Below are positions 26,801 to 34,624 of a stretch of DNA of 64,000 nucleotides, piece after piece. The stretch spans positions 248,001 to 312,000 of the forward strand of contig NZ_JAVSNJ010000002.1 in assembly GCF_032144095.1 (NCBI RefSeq). The letters are read 5' to 3'. Origin of the DNA: Sphaerochaeta sp032144095 (GTDB taxonomy: Bacteria; Spirochaetota; Spirochaetia; Sphaerochaetales; Sphaerochaetaceae). The position numbers and the translations under genes were made by a program. Every line of letters begins with the position of its first letter. The first letter of the stretch is position 1. Under the pieces are notes generated by a model. The model searched no databases, was not told where the DNA came from, and saw only the letters and a list, made by a program, of their open reading frames with translations.

Positions 26801-27124
26801 TTCTTTCTCCTCATTCCATTCGTAGTCTATCTTACTTCTAATTCAAGTACCAAGAAAAAATAGTATTTATTGAAACCATACATAGATGAACGTCCTCGAT
26901 AATGATATTTTTTGAACGATCTCTATCCTGGAGTAACAAATTTGATCATCGCTACTACCATATTGGCAGAATACTCCAAGATTTTTGCAAGAATACACTA
27001 AAACCAAAAACCAATCTCTTTGATCAGAGGTTTAATGTCCGCGATACGTTTGCACCAACGATCTATTGATCGAGAAGAGCAATACCATTTCACTATTTAG
27101 GTCACTATGACAGCAAGTCCAGAT
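26801..27124. other. AT-rich spacer with possible decayed coding sequence
   Basis: This spacer of over 300 bases has no intact gene. On the minus strand around 27000-27080 one frame reads protein-like (RWCKRIADIKPLIKEIG) until a stop, and another frame just downstream reads LAKILEYSANMVVAMIKF before a stop. This looks like the worn end of a lost gene, but I cannot name the family. Confidence 0.3.
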
Positions 27125-27195
27125 TAGCTACAAATGCCGATACATTCGGCCTGAAGCATTTGTGCCACATGGGCATGGTTAATGCAATCGGTTTA
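27125..27195. repeat. Hairpin-forming repeat, copy 2
   Basis: This is the second copy of the element at 25645-25715, in the same orientation, 64 bases after the stop of the methyltransferase gene. The two copies bracket the YbjQ-zinc ribbon gene as a block of about 1.5 kb. The bulged hairpin recalls integron attC sites, but the GTT/AAC core triplets are only half conserved (AGC opposite GTT), so that identity is not established. Confidence 0.6.
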
Positions 27196-27259
27196 TTTTA
27201 GATAAATCTATTATTGTGTGTTTCGTCTCCCCATCCAAAAGACCAGGTCAGCACATTGC

Positions 27260-28198
27260 CTAAGAGCACACCCTTACAAAGCGAACAAACTTCCCTTTGT
27301 TGACCGTACACCGTTCAACAATGGAAAAGCCTGCTGAAGCGATATCCTCATCCATATCGGAGAAGGTAAGAATCACCAGTTTCTCTGTGATACGCCTTGC
27401 AGCAGTAATGATATCCTGCTGTTGTGAATGGGTAATATGGGCAAACAAGCCGTAGGGCAAATCAAGTATTGCCACATCATATTTCTCGGTCACCTCTTGT
27501 ATATCCATTCTTGAGATACAATTGTCATACCCCAAGAAAGATACATTTACCTTGGCTTGTTCAGTAATGATCCAGCTGATCTCATACCCAGTAACGGGAA
27601 TATGCAAGGAAAGGGCCTCAAGCACTACCGTACCTATTCCGCAACAGGGGTCCACCAATCGAGTTTGGAGCTGCTGGCCAACAGCAATGTTCACAAGGGC
27701 CCGTGCTACACGAGTGTCTAAGGAGTTGCTGTTGGTATAGGGTTTCAGGTTGTGCTGTTCCCAAGGATTCTCATTCTTTTCATAGGTCCCGAATAGCCAC
27801 AGGCCATCAATAAGGGTAAGGCCAAATTGCACAGAAGGGTTCTTCATATCCACTTCACCTTGGATGACCTTACCCAACTCGGTAACACTCTCTATCCAGG
27901 TTGCATACCCAAGCTGCCCTTCCTCAACCTTGAACCGTTCGAACTTGAAATCATTGCAGGTTATTTTTTCATCAACAAGGATTTGCACCAACTCTTCCAA
28001 AGAAGAGGCGGTATGCAGAAGGGTAATCCTTACCTTTATGTAGGGGCTTCGCGAAGGGTCGATATCCCTGGAAGAAAAAAGGTATGTATGGGTAAGCTCC
28101 TTACCAAAGAGGCTCTTCATTTCCAAAAGGCATAACTCCCGTTCCTGGTCGGGATACTTGATCACGTAAAGATAGGTTTGCTCCCCTGTATTGCTCAA
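27260..28198 (-). CDS. TRM11-like RNA/DNA methyltransferase
   Basis: A 312-residue SAM-dependent methyltransferase. The C-terminal Rossmann domain has motif I DPCCGIGTVVLEAL (near 183), the acidic end of strand 2 (TGYEIS), and catalytic motif IV DLPYG (near 247), a variant of the DPPYG seen in N2-guanine tRNA methylases of the TRM11/UPF0020 group. The first 150 residues are the substrate-binding part (YLYVIKYPDQERELCLLEM), without an obvious full THUMP domain. The target is probably tRNA guanine, by family. The start is TTG at 28198 after an AAAAAGG site. It is followed by hairpin repeat copy 2. Confidence 0.8.
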   Translation of the reverse strand: MSNTGEQTYLYVIKYPDQERELCLLEMKSLFGKELTHTYLFSSRDIDPSRSPYIKVRITLLHTASSLEELVQILVDEKITCNDFKFERFKVEEGQLGYATWIESVTELGKVIQGEVDMKNPSVQFGLTLIDGLWLFGTYEKNENPWEQHNLKPYTNSNSLDTRVARALVNIAVGQQLQTRLVDPCCGIGTVVLEALSLHIPVTGYEISWIITEQAKVNVSFLGYDNCISRMDIQEVTEKYDVAILDLPYGLFAHITHSQQQDIITAARRITEKLVILTFSDMDEDIASAGFSIVERCTVNKGKFVRFVRVCS

Positions 28199-28274
28199 TG
28201 GTATACCTTTTTCCTCTTATACATAGTTCAGGTCTTTAGTACACCGATGAGCCAGTGGACTGGGACAGAGCAAC

Positions 28275-29420
28275 CTACAGATTTGACTTATCAAAATCAT
28301 CACAGGAGATGATCGGGACCCTTTTCTTCATCTTCTTTTCTATCACATAGAAATGGGGCTCTTCAGAAGGACAGATGAGCGTAATGGCCTCCCCAAAATT
28401 TTCTGCTCTTCCTGTCCTTCCTATCCTATGGATGTAATCCTTTGGAGAACGGGGTAGTTCATAGTTTATGACAAAGGGAAGAGACTCAATGTCAATTCCT
28501 CGGGACAGGAGGTCCGTAGCAACCAATACCCGTAGCTTTCCTTCCTTGAAGGCCCTCAGGAGCTCGGTCCTCGCTCCCTGGCTCTTCTTGCTATGGATTG
28601 ACTTGGCATCAATACCGTTTTTGTGCAGTTTGGCAGCTACCCTATCAGCCCTGACTGCAGAGGAGGTAAAGACCAGCACCTGCTTCATATCCTGACTGTT
28701 TATAAGGTAGCGTAGAAGAGGACCTTTCTCTTCCTCTAGGATAAAATACGCACTCTGCTTGATGAGCTCAATTGACTCGGCTTCCTCTTCCATCTCAATC
28801 ACCACAGGATCGTGGAGGAGAATCTTTTCCAGGGAGTGGATTCCCTCATTCAAGGTCGCAGAAAAGAACAAATTCTGGCGCTGCTTGGGAAGCAGGGCCA
28901 ATATTTGATCCATCTCTGCCTCAAAATCAACAGTCAACATCTTATCTGCCTCATCCAGGACCAGTATCTCAGTAGCTGACAAATGGACAGCATTCACAGA
29001 GACCAGTTCCAACAGCCTGCCAGGTGTTGCAATGAGAATATTCACATTGGACATAGCCATCATTTGAGGATTTATCGAAGCTCCACCAAAGACTGCAAGG
29101 GCTTTCAGAGAAAACCCAGACTCTTGGATATAGGTGGAAAATACAGAATGTACCTGGGCTGCAAGCTCTCTGGTAGGGACAACAACCAATACCTGAATAT
29201 ATCTATTGTTTTTCTGAACTGCTTTTTTTTGTAGTTGCATGAGAATGGGCAATACATAGCTAAGGGTTTTGCCAGATCCTGTCTTTGCAATGCCAAGAAT
29301 ATCCTTGTTGGCCAAGACTGCTGGAATTACTTCGGTCTGAATCGGATAGGGCGTGGTTATGTTTTCACGCTCCAAAGAAGCTACAAGAGATTCTGAGACC
29401 CCCAAAGAAATAAATGACAT
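28275..29420 (-). CDS. DEAD-box RNA helicase
   Basis: A 381-residue ATP-dependent RNA helicase with every core motif: Q-motif (TPYPIQTEVIP), I AKTGSGKT near 43-50, Ia PTRELAA, Ib ATPGRLLE, II LDEAD near 154, III FSATL, V RGIDIE and VI HRIGRTGR. It ends soon after motif VI, so it lacks the basic or RNA-binding tail of RhlE, CshA or DbpA; subfamily and substrate are open. AAAGGA lies before ATG 29420. It may be co-transcribed with the methyltransferase gene 76 bases downstream, which would suit a role in RNA maturation. Confidence 0.92.
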   Translation of the reverse strand: MSFISLGVSESLVASLERENITTPYPIQTEVIPAVLANKDILGIAKTGSGKTLSYVLPILMQLQKKAVQKNNRYIQVLVVVPTRELAAQVHSVFSTYIQESGFSLKALAVFGGASINPQMMAMSNVNILIATPGRLLELVSVNAVHLSATEILVLDEADKMLTVDFEAEMDQILALLPKQRQNLFFSATLNEGIHSLEKILLHDPVVIEMEEEAESIELIKQSAYFILEEEKGPLLRYLINSQDMKQVLVFTSSAVRADRVAAKLHKNGIDAKSIHSKKSQGARTELLRAFKEGKLRVLVATDLLSRGIDIESLPFVINYELPRSPKDYIHRIGRTGRAENFGEAITLICPSEEPHFYVIEKKMKKRVPIISCDDFDKSNL

Positions 29421-29692
29421 ATATGATTGATCCTTTTTAGACTACGTATTGGCTACTCTGTTATCAGGTAGGAATCATACGCTATTGGCCCTTGAGAGTA
29501 CAGTGTCACTGGAATCAATGGAAATCTCAACATGGCAAGCTCTTGAACTGGAACGACAGAAAAAACCAAACCTGAATACTAAAGGCATAACGCTTAATTG
29601 ATTATTTGTCTATGTGCCACTCAAAAACAACATTGCTACCCTATCACCCCTGCCCTATACTGTGTCTATCCAGTATGAGGCAGGCGATTATC

Positions 29693-30880
29693 ATGAAACA
29701 ACACTCTCTTCCGGTTAAGATTAAAGATGGGAACACAGAATACCTGAGTAAGATATCTCTAGGTTCAAAGGAGTATAATGAATCTTGGGTACAAGATATC
29801 TGCTATGACAATCCTGGTGTACTCCCCATAACAGAAATAGAGCAGACCTTCAGCGATATGATTCCCATCTGTAAAGAATTGAGATCTCCCTCAGGAAGCA
29901 TGGATCTGGTATATGTAAATGAGTATGGATTTATTGCGATCGGGGAATGCAAGCTTTGGAGGAACCCAGAGGCTCGAAGAGCGGTCATTGGGCAAATATT
30001 GGAATATGCCAAAGACCTGAGCAAATGGAGCTATGAGGAGTTTGAAAGAGCATGCTTGAAAGCTCGAAAGGACAACAACGCAAAAAGCCTGTATGAGATA
30101 GTATCGCAGCAGGATACAGAATTAGATGAAGCAAGCTTTGTCGATGCAGTACAGAGGAACCTTGAGCGAGGGAGGTTCGTCCTGATGGCCATCGGAGATG
30201 GTATACGTGAAAGCATGGAAGAACTCTCCGATTTCCTTCAGCGTTATGGCAATTTGCAATTTACCCTTGCTCTTGTTGAATTGCCCATATACAGAATTCC
30301 AGGAACCCAAGAGCTCATCATCACTCCGAGGATTATAGCAAAGACCAAAGAAATTGAGCGGATTATCTATCGTATTTCAGAAGGTTCTCCTGAAGAGGTA
30401 CAAAGTGGTCAAGAAGAGAATGAGAGCAGAACCATTTCTGAGAAAGTATTTTTCGAACGGATTGAACAGAATATTGGCACTGCCCTAACCCAAGCGGTGC
30501 AGAGATTCATACAGCGCCTTGATGATGAACTAGGGATGAAGGGAACACTCGGTAGAGGCAAGAAACTTTCCTTGAATCTGAAAACAACTGGAGACTTATA
30601 CAACTTTGCCTCATTGCAAGAAACTGGTGAAGTATACTTCTTTGGGATTGTAGAACGAACTGCAGAGTTGGGGCATAAGGAAATAGGTATGGAGTATCTT
30701 CACAAGCTTGCTTCGCTTGTAGGTGGCTTCGTCGATGATTCAACCAACATCTTCAGCTGGTCAGTTAGGCAGAAGGACAGAAAGTACTTCCCTATACAAG
30801 CCTACCTAAAACATGAGGCTGCTTGGATATCCCTTATGGCTGAAACGATTAAAAGGATCAGAGAGGTTGAAGGGGATTGA
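29693..30880 (+). CDS. PD-(D/E)XK nuclease-like protein of unknown function
   Basis: A 395-residue protein whose N-terminal part shows a restriction-endonuclease-like core: D71 at the start of a strand (SMDLVYV), then GECKLW with E85 and K87, followed by the RRAVIGQILEYA helix. That pattern is the active site of the PD-(D/E)XK superfamily. The rest (about 200-395) is alpha/beta and unrecognised. Family members are mostly annotated as uncharacterised. It could be a solitary nuclease or a defence gene. The start follows GAGGCAGG before ATG 29693; an upstream start at 29606 adds 29 poor residues. An ISL3-like remnant touches its 3' end. Confidence 0.65.
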   Translation: MKQHSLPVKIKDGNTEYLSKISLGSKEYNESWVQDICYDNPGVLPITEIEQTFSDMIPICKELRSPSGSMDLVYVNEYGFIAIGECKLWRNPEARRAVIGQILEYAKDLSKWSYEEFERACLKARKDNNAKSLYEIVSQQDTELDEASFVDAVQRNLERGRFVLMAIGDGIRESMEELSDFLQRYGNLQFTLALVELPIYRIPGTQELIITPRIIAKTKEIERIIYRISEGSPEEVQSGQEENESRTISEKVFFERIEQNIGTALTQAVQRFIQRLDDELGMKGTLGRGKKLSLNLKTTGDLYNFASLQETGEVYFFGIVERTAELGHKEIGMEYLHKLASLVGGFVDDSTNIFSWSVRQKDRKYFPIQAYLKHEAAWISLMAETIKRIREVEGD

Positions 30881-31217
30881 GTTCCTCCAAGGAGTGACTA
30901 CACATAGGTTCAAAATATTGAATCAGAAAAAGGAATTTGTCGAAGATGCCGGCGACCTTGGGGCCCCTCTCCTTGAAAGGAATGGCCAGCATCACTGTAT
31001 GTCTGCATCGTGTCCGGCTTCTCTTGATACGCAGGTTGTGGGGCCTTGTCTGCAGGAGGACGTGCCTCAGAAGGATATCGTGGTCTTGATGAATATCCAT
31101 CTTCCCTCCACATTCGGGACAGATCCTGAGAAGCTCTTCGGTGATTGTCCCACAGGTCAGTGTCTGTTTCCTGTTGGTTCTTGTCAGTACGGTTATGGGG
31201 TCGGCGGTGCACGTCAA
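30858..31217 (-). pseudogene. N-terminal remnant of an ISL3-like transposase
   Basis: The minus-strand frame holds CPECGGKM (about 31100-31123) followed by an RH-x-L-L-Q-T-x-P-x-x-L-R-I-K-R-S-R-T-R-C pattern and A-I-P-F-K-E. This follows the zinc-finger region of ISL3-family transposases (CPxCG, then R...L...RR.RC, then F-E). The second cysteine pair is damaged, no DDE domain follows, and the frame runs into the 3' end of the neighbouring gene. It is a broken fragment of roughly 110 residues; the family assignment is tentative. Confidence 0.5.
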
Positions 31218-31352
31218 AGCTTGCTAGGCCATGGCCAAATATGATAGTGTCATGCATGGGACGGCTATTCCTTTGTTGGTGTTTGGTAACTACAACATAT
31301 CGGAATGCCGTCCTTTTTTGCAACCTCTAGTGATATTTTCCACACAGGATGG

Positions 31353-31433
31353 GTAATAGATACCGTAGAAGAAATGCCTGATGGGCTCTGGGGGGCATTT
31401 GAAATCAAGTTCGGTTCCAAATTGCGAACTTAA
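31353..31433 (+). pseudogene. C-terminal scrap of a DUF4143-type AAA ATPase
   Basis: Twenty-six in-frame codons before a TAA read VIDTVEEMPDGLWGAFEIKF and end GSKLRT. This matches the end of the DUF4143 domain of ATPases of the AAA_14 class, where EIDAVVE-x-x-DG-x-WGAFEIK-x-G is conserved. Nothing upstream continues the domain, so this is a leftover of a deleted gene. Confidence 0.5.
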
Positions 31434-31656
31434 GTATACGTGATCGTTACCATGAAAAAAGCACTATTGGTATTCATAATTCTCTGATGAGCGAAACTCA
31501 GAAGCAAAAGAATCAGGATATGGCAATGCTTTAGCAGCTTTGTATGCTAAGTCGAGATAATCTATTTTCACTCTTGCTATCTCCACTCTTTCATTGCGTA
31601 TAAGCTCCTGCTCCTGATATAGATTCCCTTTGAATCCATATACCTTCACAAGAAAT

Positions 31657-31690
31657 GAAAAAGGCAACCAATTCTTTTGAACTAGTTGCC
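31657..31690 (-). terminator. Terminator of the tRNA-Val unit
   Basis: On the minus strand, GGCAAC (31685-31690) pairs with GTTGCC (31663-31668), followed by TTTTT. It starts three bases after the tRNA 3' end. Confidence 0.75.
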
Positions 31691-31692
31691 TA

Positions 31693-31764
31693 TAGGCGCG
31701 ATTGGGTTTGAACCAACGACTTCTACCGTGTGAAGGTAGCACTCTCCCGCTGAGTTACGCGCCC
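31693..31764 (-). tRNA. tRNA-Val (anticodon CAC)
   Basis: A 72-nucleotide cloverleaf can be drawn by eye. The acceptor stem is GGGCGCG/CGCGCCT (one G-U). The anticodon stem is CTACC/GGTAG with loop TTCACAC, giving CAC for valine GUG codons. The T arm is GTTGG-TTCAAAC-CCAAT, and the discriminator is A. CCA is not encoded. A promoter lies at 31778-31806 and a terminator follows directly. Fragments of mobile genes lie just downstream, so this tRNA may have served as an integration site. Confidence 0.92.
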
Positions 31765-31777
31765 AGCTACTCAATCC

Positions 31778-31806
31778 ATAATACGGAAAAGATAGGCTCT
31801 TGTCCA
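31778..31806 (-). promoter_or_regulatory. Promoter of tRNA-Val
   Basis: On the minus strand TGGACA (31801-31806) and TATTAT (31778-31783) are 17 bases apart, with the -10 box 13 bases before the tRNA 5' end. Confidence 0.6.
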
Positions 31807-31837
31807 GTACTGTTTTTTGGTTTCTTTTTCTATTCAA

Positions 31838-33805
31838 TCAGAACAAATCAGCAGCAGTATCCCCCATTGCATCCTCCCCTTCATCATACAGGGGTGTATT
31901 TTTGATGCTGCTTGCCAGATATTCACCAAGGGCCCTGTCTGTACAGTAGACATAACAGCCTTTCATGCCTCTTGTCATAAGTGTTCGGTAGGTATTGCGG
32001 ATTATCCTGTCAATTTCTTTTTGTGCTTCACTATCATGTTTCTTTGCAGGGCCAAGAAGCCCGTGAAGGGATTTGTCCGATGTAGCTCGTTTGGTGAAAT
32101 CCGTAACGACATTGCCATCTTCATACCGCAAGTCATCGCCGATGATAACACCGACATAGCTGAACTCCAAACCTTGGGAGGTGTGGATACAACCAACCTG
32201 ATCAATGGAACCTTCGGAGATAGCAAACGTCTTGTCACCACTCAAATTCCATTTCATCGAGAAGTCTCCGAGGGTTATGTCAGTTTGGGGCCCATTGGGT
32301 TTTTTCGATACCCACTCCCAGCAGTACCCTGCCAACAACCTTGCCTTCCCATCGATTTCATTCTTTTCAGTAACGATATGCCTGAGCTCATTTGGATCAT
32401 CAAATACCTGAAAATCATACTCTATGCCATCAAGGGTATAGTTTGCTGTATCCCGGATGCCAAGGGTATTGTCCAACCATGCCAGATACCCATCTGAACC
32501 ATTGCATCGAAACTGGGACATAAGTTCATCTTCATATACCACGGCCCCTAATTTTTTTGCCCATCCCTTGATAGTATCGATGCTCCCATAATCCTGGGCA
32601 GTAACCTTCTGCGCCTCATCAATGAAGAATACCGAACAACGGGCTGCATTGATGATTTCCTTGATCTGGTCCTCACCTTTCACCATCGGCCCCAGTTGGG
32701 TTCTCTTGTTCAAACGGTGGGCCTCATCGACCAGGATGGTACCAAAATCATCCTTTTCAGCCTCTATGAAAGCACCACTGGTCCTAAACAGGTTCGAGAT
32801 GTTCCGATTTTTCATCTTCCCCTGCTTCAACTTGGCCTCAAACACATTACGGGGAGCACTGTTCTTGGTTACGTAGGTGGCCAACTGCCCAGAGTTAGTC
32901 AGTTGCACCAAGAGGTTTATCGCAACGACAGTCTTTCCCGTACCAGGACCGCCCTTCACGATAAAGACCCGTTTCTTCTTATCAAGGGTGCATTGCATTG
33001 CTGTAGTAAGCACCTTTTGGTAGACAACCTCTTGCTCATCGATAAGGGTAAACTCCCGTTTATTGTGTGCAAGCATAGAAGACAGGCAATCCTGCAAGCT
33101 CTTGGAGGGCCGTATGATGCCATTCTCAATACAGACGAGTGTCTGCTTCTTGTCTCCATGTTTGATAAACTTCTTGATGAACGAACGAAGCTTGTCTGCA
33201 TCCTGCCTACAGAACACCGGTGCCTCTTCGATGAATTGGCTGAAATGCGGAAGGAAAAGAGGGTCATCAACCTCTTTCCGTACATAATTGTGCAGGTATG
33301 AGCAAGGAACAAGATCTATCGGTTTATCCTGCACATTCGCATTGTAATCACCAATAAGGGTCTTGTATGACCAAGCCTGGTAGGAAGGATGAACCGTCGT
33401 GTGAAGGCCCTTACCCAGAAAAGTCTCAACCATATGATCCATTCCAACAGAGCCTGCTTCCAGCAACGCATCCATATTGGGGATGCGATTCACTTCACTC
33501 CACTGCTTCAGTTCAATGATGACCGCTTGGTTCCTTGCATTCCCATCAAACCCAGAAAGGATGAAATCGACCCGCTTGTTGGTCTGAGGGATATTGAACT
33601 CTATGGCTACTCCTGAATCAGAGGGTATTTCAGAATCGGAAAGGATCATATACATGAACTGCATGGAATTGAGCCATGATCGCTTTTCGTTCTGTGCAAC
33701 ACGCTTGTTCATGCGGCTTTTCAATTGGGACTCAATCCTTGTTTCTATCTTTCCAGACAAGACATCGTCAAGGAACTCTTCTTTATCTCCCGTATATACC
33801 AGCAC
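31838..33805 (-). CDS. DUF2075 helicase-like ATPase with N-terminal PD-(D/E)XK nuclease domain
   Basis: A 655-residue protein. The N-terminal part has a nuclease-like core with VDFILSG (Asp near 82) and VIIELKQW (E-x-K near 97). The ATPase part has Walker A KGGPGTGKT near 283-290, Walker B TILVDEAH near 358-364, a second DEAQ-type motif (FFIDEAQKV) and late helicase motifs (IHTSQGLEFSYVGVIIG, YRTLMTRG), i.e. the DUF2075/superfamily 1-like fold. The GTG at 33805 is preceded by GGAGGG and gives the family start MLVYTGDKEEFLDDV; an ATG at 33850 adds 15 residues. It follows an XRE-MazG gene by 68 bases. The pair may be an antiphage unit (inference). Confidence 0.85.
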   Translation of the reverse strand: MLVYTGDKEEFLDDVLSGKIETRIESQLKSRMNKRVAQNEKRSWLNSMQFMYMILSDSEIPSDSGVAIEFNIPQTNKRVDFILSGFDGNARNQAVIIELKQWSEVNRIPNMDALLEAGSVGMDHMVETFLGKGLHTTVHPSYQAWSYKTLIGDYNANVQDKPIDLVPCSYLHNYVRKEVDDPLFLPHFSQFIEEAPVFCRQDADKLRSFIKKFIKHGDKKQTLVCIENGIIRPSKSLQDCLSSMLAHNKREFTLIDEQEVVYQKVLTTAMQCTLDKKKRVFIVKGGPGTGKTVVAINLLVQLTNSGQLATYVTKNSAPRNVFEAKLKQGKMKNRNISNLFRTSGAFIEAEKDDFGTILVDEAHRLNKRTQLGPMVKGEDQIKEIINAARCSVFFIDEAQKVTAQDYGSIDTIKGWAKKLGAVVYEDELMSQFRCNGSDGYLAWLDNTLGIRDTANYTLDGIEYDFQVFDDPNELRHIVTEKNEIDGKARLLAGYCWEWVSKKPNGPQTDITLGDFSMKWNLSGDKTFAISEGSIDQVGCIHTSQGLEFSYVGVIIGDDLRYEDGNVVTDFTKRATSDKSLHGLLGPAKKHDSEAQKEIDRIIRNTYRTLMTRGMKGCYVYCTDRALGEYLASSIKNTPLYDEGEDAMGDTAADLF

Positions 33806-33873
33806 AGCACACCCTCCATCTACACATAGGGTACAATATACCACACCCAAAAGGCCTGTGGTTACCCTATCTT

Positions 33874-34449
33874 CTAGTCTTCCTCGAACTCCGAATACTT
33901 TTTGGCACTCCCAAATGCTTTGGATACAGGGTACTTCAACCCATTCTTCCCGAGTTTTTCCCGAATGATATCCCCGATATCGAGCTCCAACGAAGAAGCC
34001 ATGAGAATACTGTAGATAAACACATCTGCAAGCTCTTCCTTCATTGCCTCAAGCTTACCGGGTACCTGCATATCCGAACCAGACCATTGAAAACACTCAA
34101 GAAGTTCAGAAGCTTCAAGAGTCAGGGAAATAGAGAGGTCCTTAGGGGTATGGAACTGTTTCCAGTCTCTGTCATCACGGAATTGCAGGACTTCCTGCAG
34201 GAGTTGAGGGTCAAAGCCTTGTGCACTCGTTGGACTATCCAAGGTATCTTGCTTCCCTGTATGCAACCACGAGAGGGAGTGGCCAAAGCTATAGCAGATC
34301 AACCTGACAAGCGGTTCTGAGGGGATGGCCTTCCCCTTCTCCAACCTGCTTACATATGCGGCGGTAATCCCAAGCCTCTGGCCAAACTCCCTCTGAGTCA
34401 GCCCATGTTTTTCTCGGATTGCAAAGATACGTTCATTGATAGTATTCAC
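33874..34449 (-). CDS. XRE regulator fused to a MazG-like nucleotide pyrophosphohydrolase
   Basis: A 191-residue fusion. Residues about 5-62 are an XRE/Cro helix-turn-helix (LTQREFGQRLGITAAYVSRLEKGKAIPS). Residues about 85-180 are a MazG-like NTP pyrophosphatase with FRDDRDWKQFHTPKDL, the metal-binding E-x-x-E at 112-115 and E-x-x-D at 139-142. MazG-like domains hydrolyse (d)NTPs to NMP and PPi. The fusion suggests an enzyme that also represses its own operon; an inverted repeat upstream fits. The start is GTG 34449 with AAGGA eight bases before. The nuclease-helicase gene follows on the same strand. Confidence 0.87.
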   Translation of the reverse strand: MNTINERIFAIREKHGLTQREFGQRLGITAAYVSRLEKGKAIPSEPLVRLICYSFGHSLSWLHTGKQDTLDSPTSAQGFDPQLLQEVLQFRDDRDWKQFHTPKDLSISLTLEASELLECFQWSGSDMQVPGKLEAMKEELADVFIYSILMASSLELDIGDIIREKLGKNGLKYPVSKAFGSAKKYSEFEED

Positions 34450-34460
34450 TCGTTTTATTC

Positions 34461-34508
34461 CTTAGGTATAGCAAAATTCAAGATTGTATATAAAGTATAC
34501 CACTAAGG
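34461..34508. promoter_or_regulatory. Inverted repeat upstream of the XRE-MazG gene
   Basis: CTTAG-GTATA (34461-34470) and TATAC-CA-CTAAG (34496-34507) are inverted arms around an AT-rich centre of 25 bases, starting 12 bases before the GTG start. It covers the likely promoter and is a good candidate autoregulatory operator for the XRE domain. Confidence 0.4.
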
Positions 34509-34624
34509 TACATAGTAAAGAAGTATATTCACCAAGGAATGGTTGGTTAGGCCTCGCTCCCCTCAATAAATTTCATTCCCACCTCCTCTTCTCATGGTAC
34601 AATACCAGTAAAGAGAGGAACATC

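Noticed and set aside
25645..27195. Firm call of an integron cassette with attC sites
   Set aside because: The GTT/AAC core is only half matched, only two copies are seen and no tyrosine integrase is present, so it stays a hypothesis.
30910..31323. Longer minus-strand open frame over the transposase remnant
   Set aside because: The other frame (30858-31217) carries the CPECG pattern; this one is low-complexity and basic without a motif.
31464..31742. Minus-strand open frame of 92 codons starting inside tRNA-Val
   Set aside because: The first third is tRNA and terminator sequence read as protein. The remainder has no ribosome binding site or recognisable family.
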